DNA from: an uncultured Kordia sp.
GTDB taxonomy: Bacteria; Bacteroidota; Bacteroidia; Flavobacteriales; Flavobacteriaceae
NCBI RefSeq assembly: GCF_947489565.1
Contig: NZ_CANLEA010000006.1
Location: 186,001 to 250,000 of the forward strand
Direction: 5' to 3'
Length of the DNA: 64,000 nt
The first letter of the stretch is position 1. The number at the start of each line of letters is the position of its first letter. Positions 63,565 through 64,000 of this stretch are shown here, piece after piece. Below the pieces are notes generated by a model that did no database searches, was not told the origin of the DNA, and worked only from the letters and a program-made list of their open reading frames with translations. The position numbers and the translations under genes were made by a program.

Positions 63565-64000
63565 ATGAACAGAAGAAACTTTATTGCATCTAGTATCATG
63601 GGCGCAGGTGCGCTATCAATGTTCCCTAGTTCTGCACTAGCAAGTAACCAAAGTGTTTCCCTTACGAGCATCGGAAAAGGATTTAACCGTTTGCTGAGTA
63701 ATGTGAGTCACATTTCTATCTCTAATTTATCTGCAAATGTTGCCAATACGCATGGACGTTTGGTAAAAGCATTGGATAAAGAAGGATATATTTACAATGC
63801 TTCTCAAGTTGTAAAACTAAACAGCAGTTGTTTTGCAATACCATTACACAAAAAACCAATGCTTGGATTTCAAAGTAAAGAATTGGCATTAATTGTAAAG
63901 CAAAATGGAGGAAGCAAGTTCTATATTTTAAATGAAAAACTAGCTACAGAATTCGCTGGACTTATTGAAAGTTACAGTGATAATGCAGCATCGCACGAAT
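63565..64000 (+). CDS. Start of a protein with a Tat-like signal (cut at the window end)
   Basis: An open reading frame of 145 codons from ATG 63565 to the window edge with no stop. The first residues NRRNFIASS resemble a twin-arginine motif, followed by a hydrophobic stretch ending in AxA-like SALAS, so export by Tat (or Sec) is likely. The rest (with SNLSANVANTHGRLVKAL near 55 and SCFAIPLHKKPMLGFQ near 92) is not recognised. tatA is in the same window (38710-38982). Confidence 0.6.
   Translation, partial: MNRRNFIASSIMGAGALSMFPSSALASNQSVSLTSIGKGFNRLLSNVSHISISNLSANVANTHGRLVKALDKEGYIYNASQVVKLNSSCFAIPLHKKPMLGFQSKELALIVKQNGGSKFYILNEKLATEFAGLIESYSDNAASHE

Overview
The window is a piece of a low-GC chromosome from the Bacteroidota, almost certainly a marine member of the Flavobacteriaceae (a Kordia-like genus is my guess, not shown). 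The signs are: several secreted proteins ending in type IX secretion (T9SS) type A sorting domains, lipoboxes of the flavobacterial style, promoters with the Bacteroidetes -7 box (TAnnTTTG) and weak Shine-Dalgarno sites, a Na+-NQR operon, LytS/LytTR two-component pairs, GG-leader Cys-rich peptides of the Bacteroidetes type, and A/T-rich intergenic repeats.

Layout. 1-4883: nqrA(3' end)-nqrBCDEF, the sodium-pumping NADH:quinone reductase. 4966-7734: a secreted S9 peptidase. 7956-9357: a short conserved protein plus apbE, the FMN transferase that matures NqrB/NqrC. 9468-9740: a ten-cysteine GG-leader peptide. 9905-13605: a propeller-type LytS sensor kinase with its LytTR regulator. 13778-24433: a block of cell-surface and secreted proteins (LamG/beta-helix, T9SS proteins, a BspA-like protein, a lipoprotein). 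24473-24804: a 166-bp tandem duplication. 24902-29023 (minus): methyltransferase, map, HAD phosphatase, thioredoxin lipoprotein, gpmI. 29369-33817: ankyrin protein, a second and very short GG-leader peptide (minus strand, 55 aa), M48 and M15 peptidases, a PD40 protein and two GNATs. 33869-33941: tRNA-Gly(TCC). 34067-44532: pepE, a surface/M1 peptidase trio, tatA, PAP2, subtilisin and a large T9SS protein. 44840-48260: O-methyltransferase, then kynU-kmo. 48257-53141 (minus): small secreted proteins and a phosphoesterase. 53349-54871: a second LytS/LytTR pair. 54874-59156 (minus): hypothetical proteins, PhyH oxygenase, serine hydrolase, HAD. 59278-63258: DUF1697, RidA, aldehyde dehydrogenase, a GIY-YIG gene flanked by palindromic repeats, SDR. 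63565-end: start of a gene with a Tat-like signal.

How the genes work together. The NQR operon and apbE form one functional unit. kynU and kmo carry out the upper kynurenine branch of tryptophan degradation; the RidA and aldehyde dehydrogenase genes some 12 kb away look like the lower (2-aminomuconate) part, so the pathway seems to be split into two loci. The surface proteins would be exported by a T9SS encoded elsewhere.

Most worth a second look: the GIY-YIG gene sitting exactly between copies of a palindromic repeat; two orphan GG-leader peptides without visible modification enzymes, one of them preceded by a perfect inverted repeat at its start codon; an SGET instead of SGAT flavinylation site in NqrB; and a 54.9-57.4 kb cluster of unfamiliar genes.
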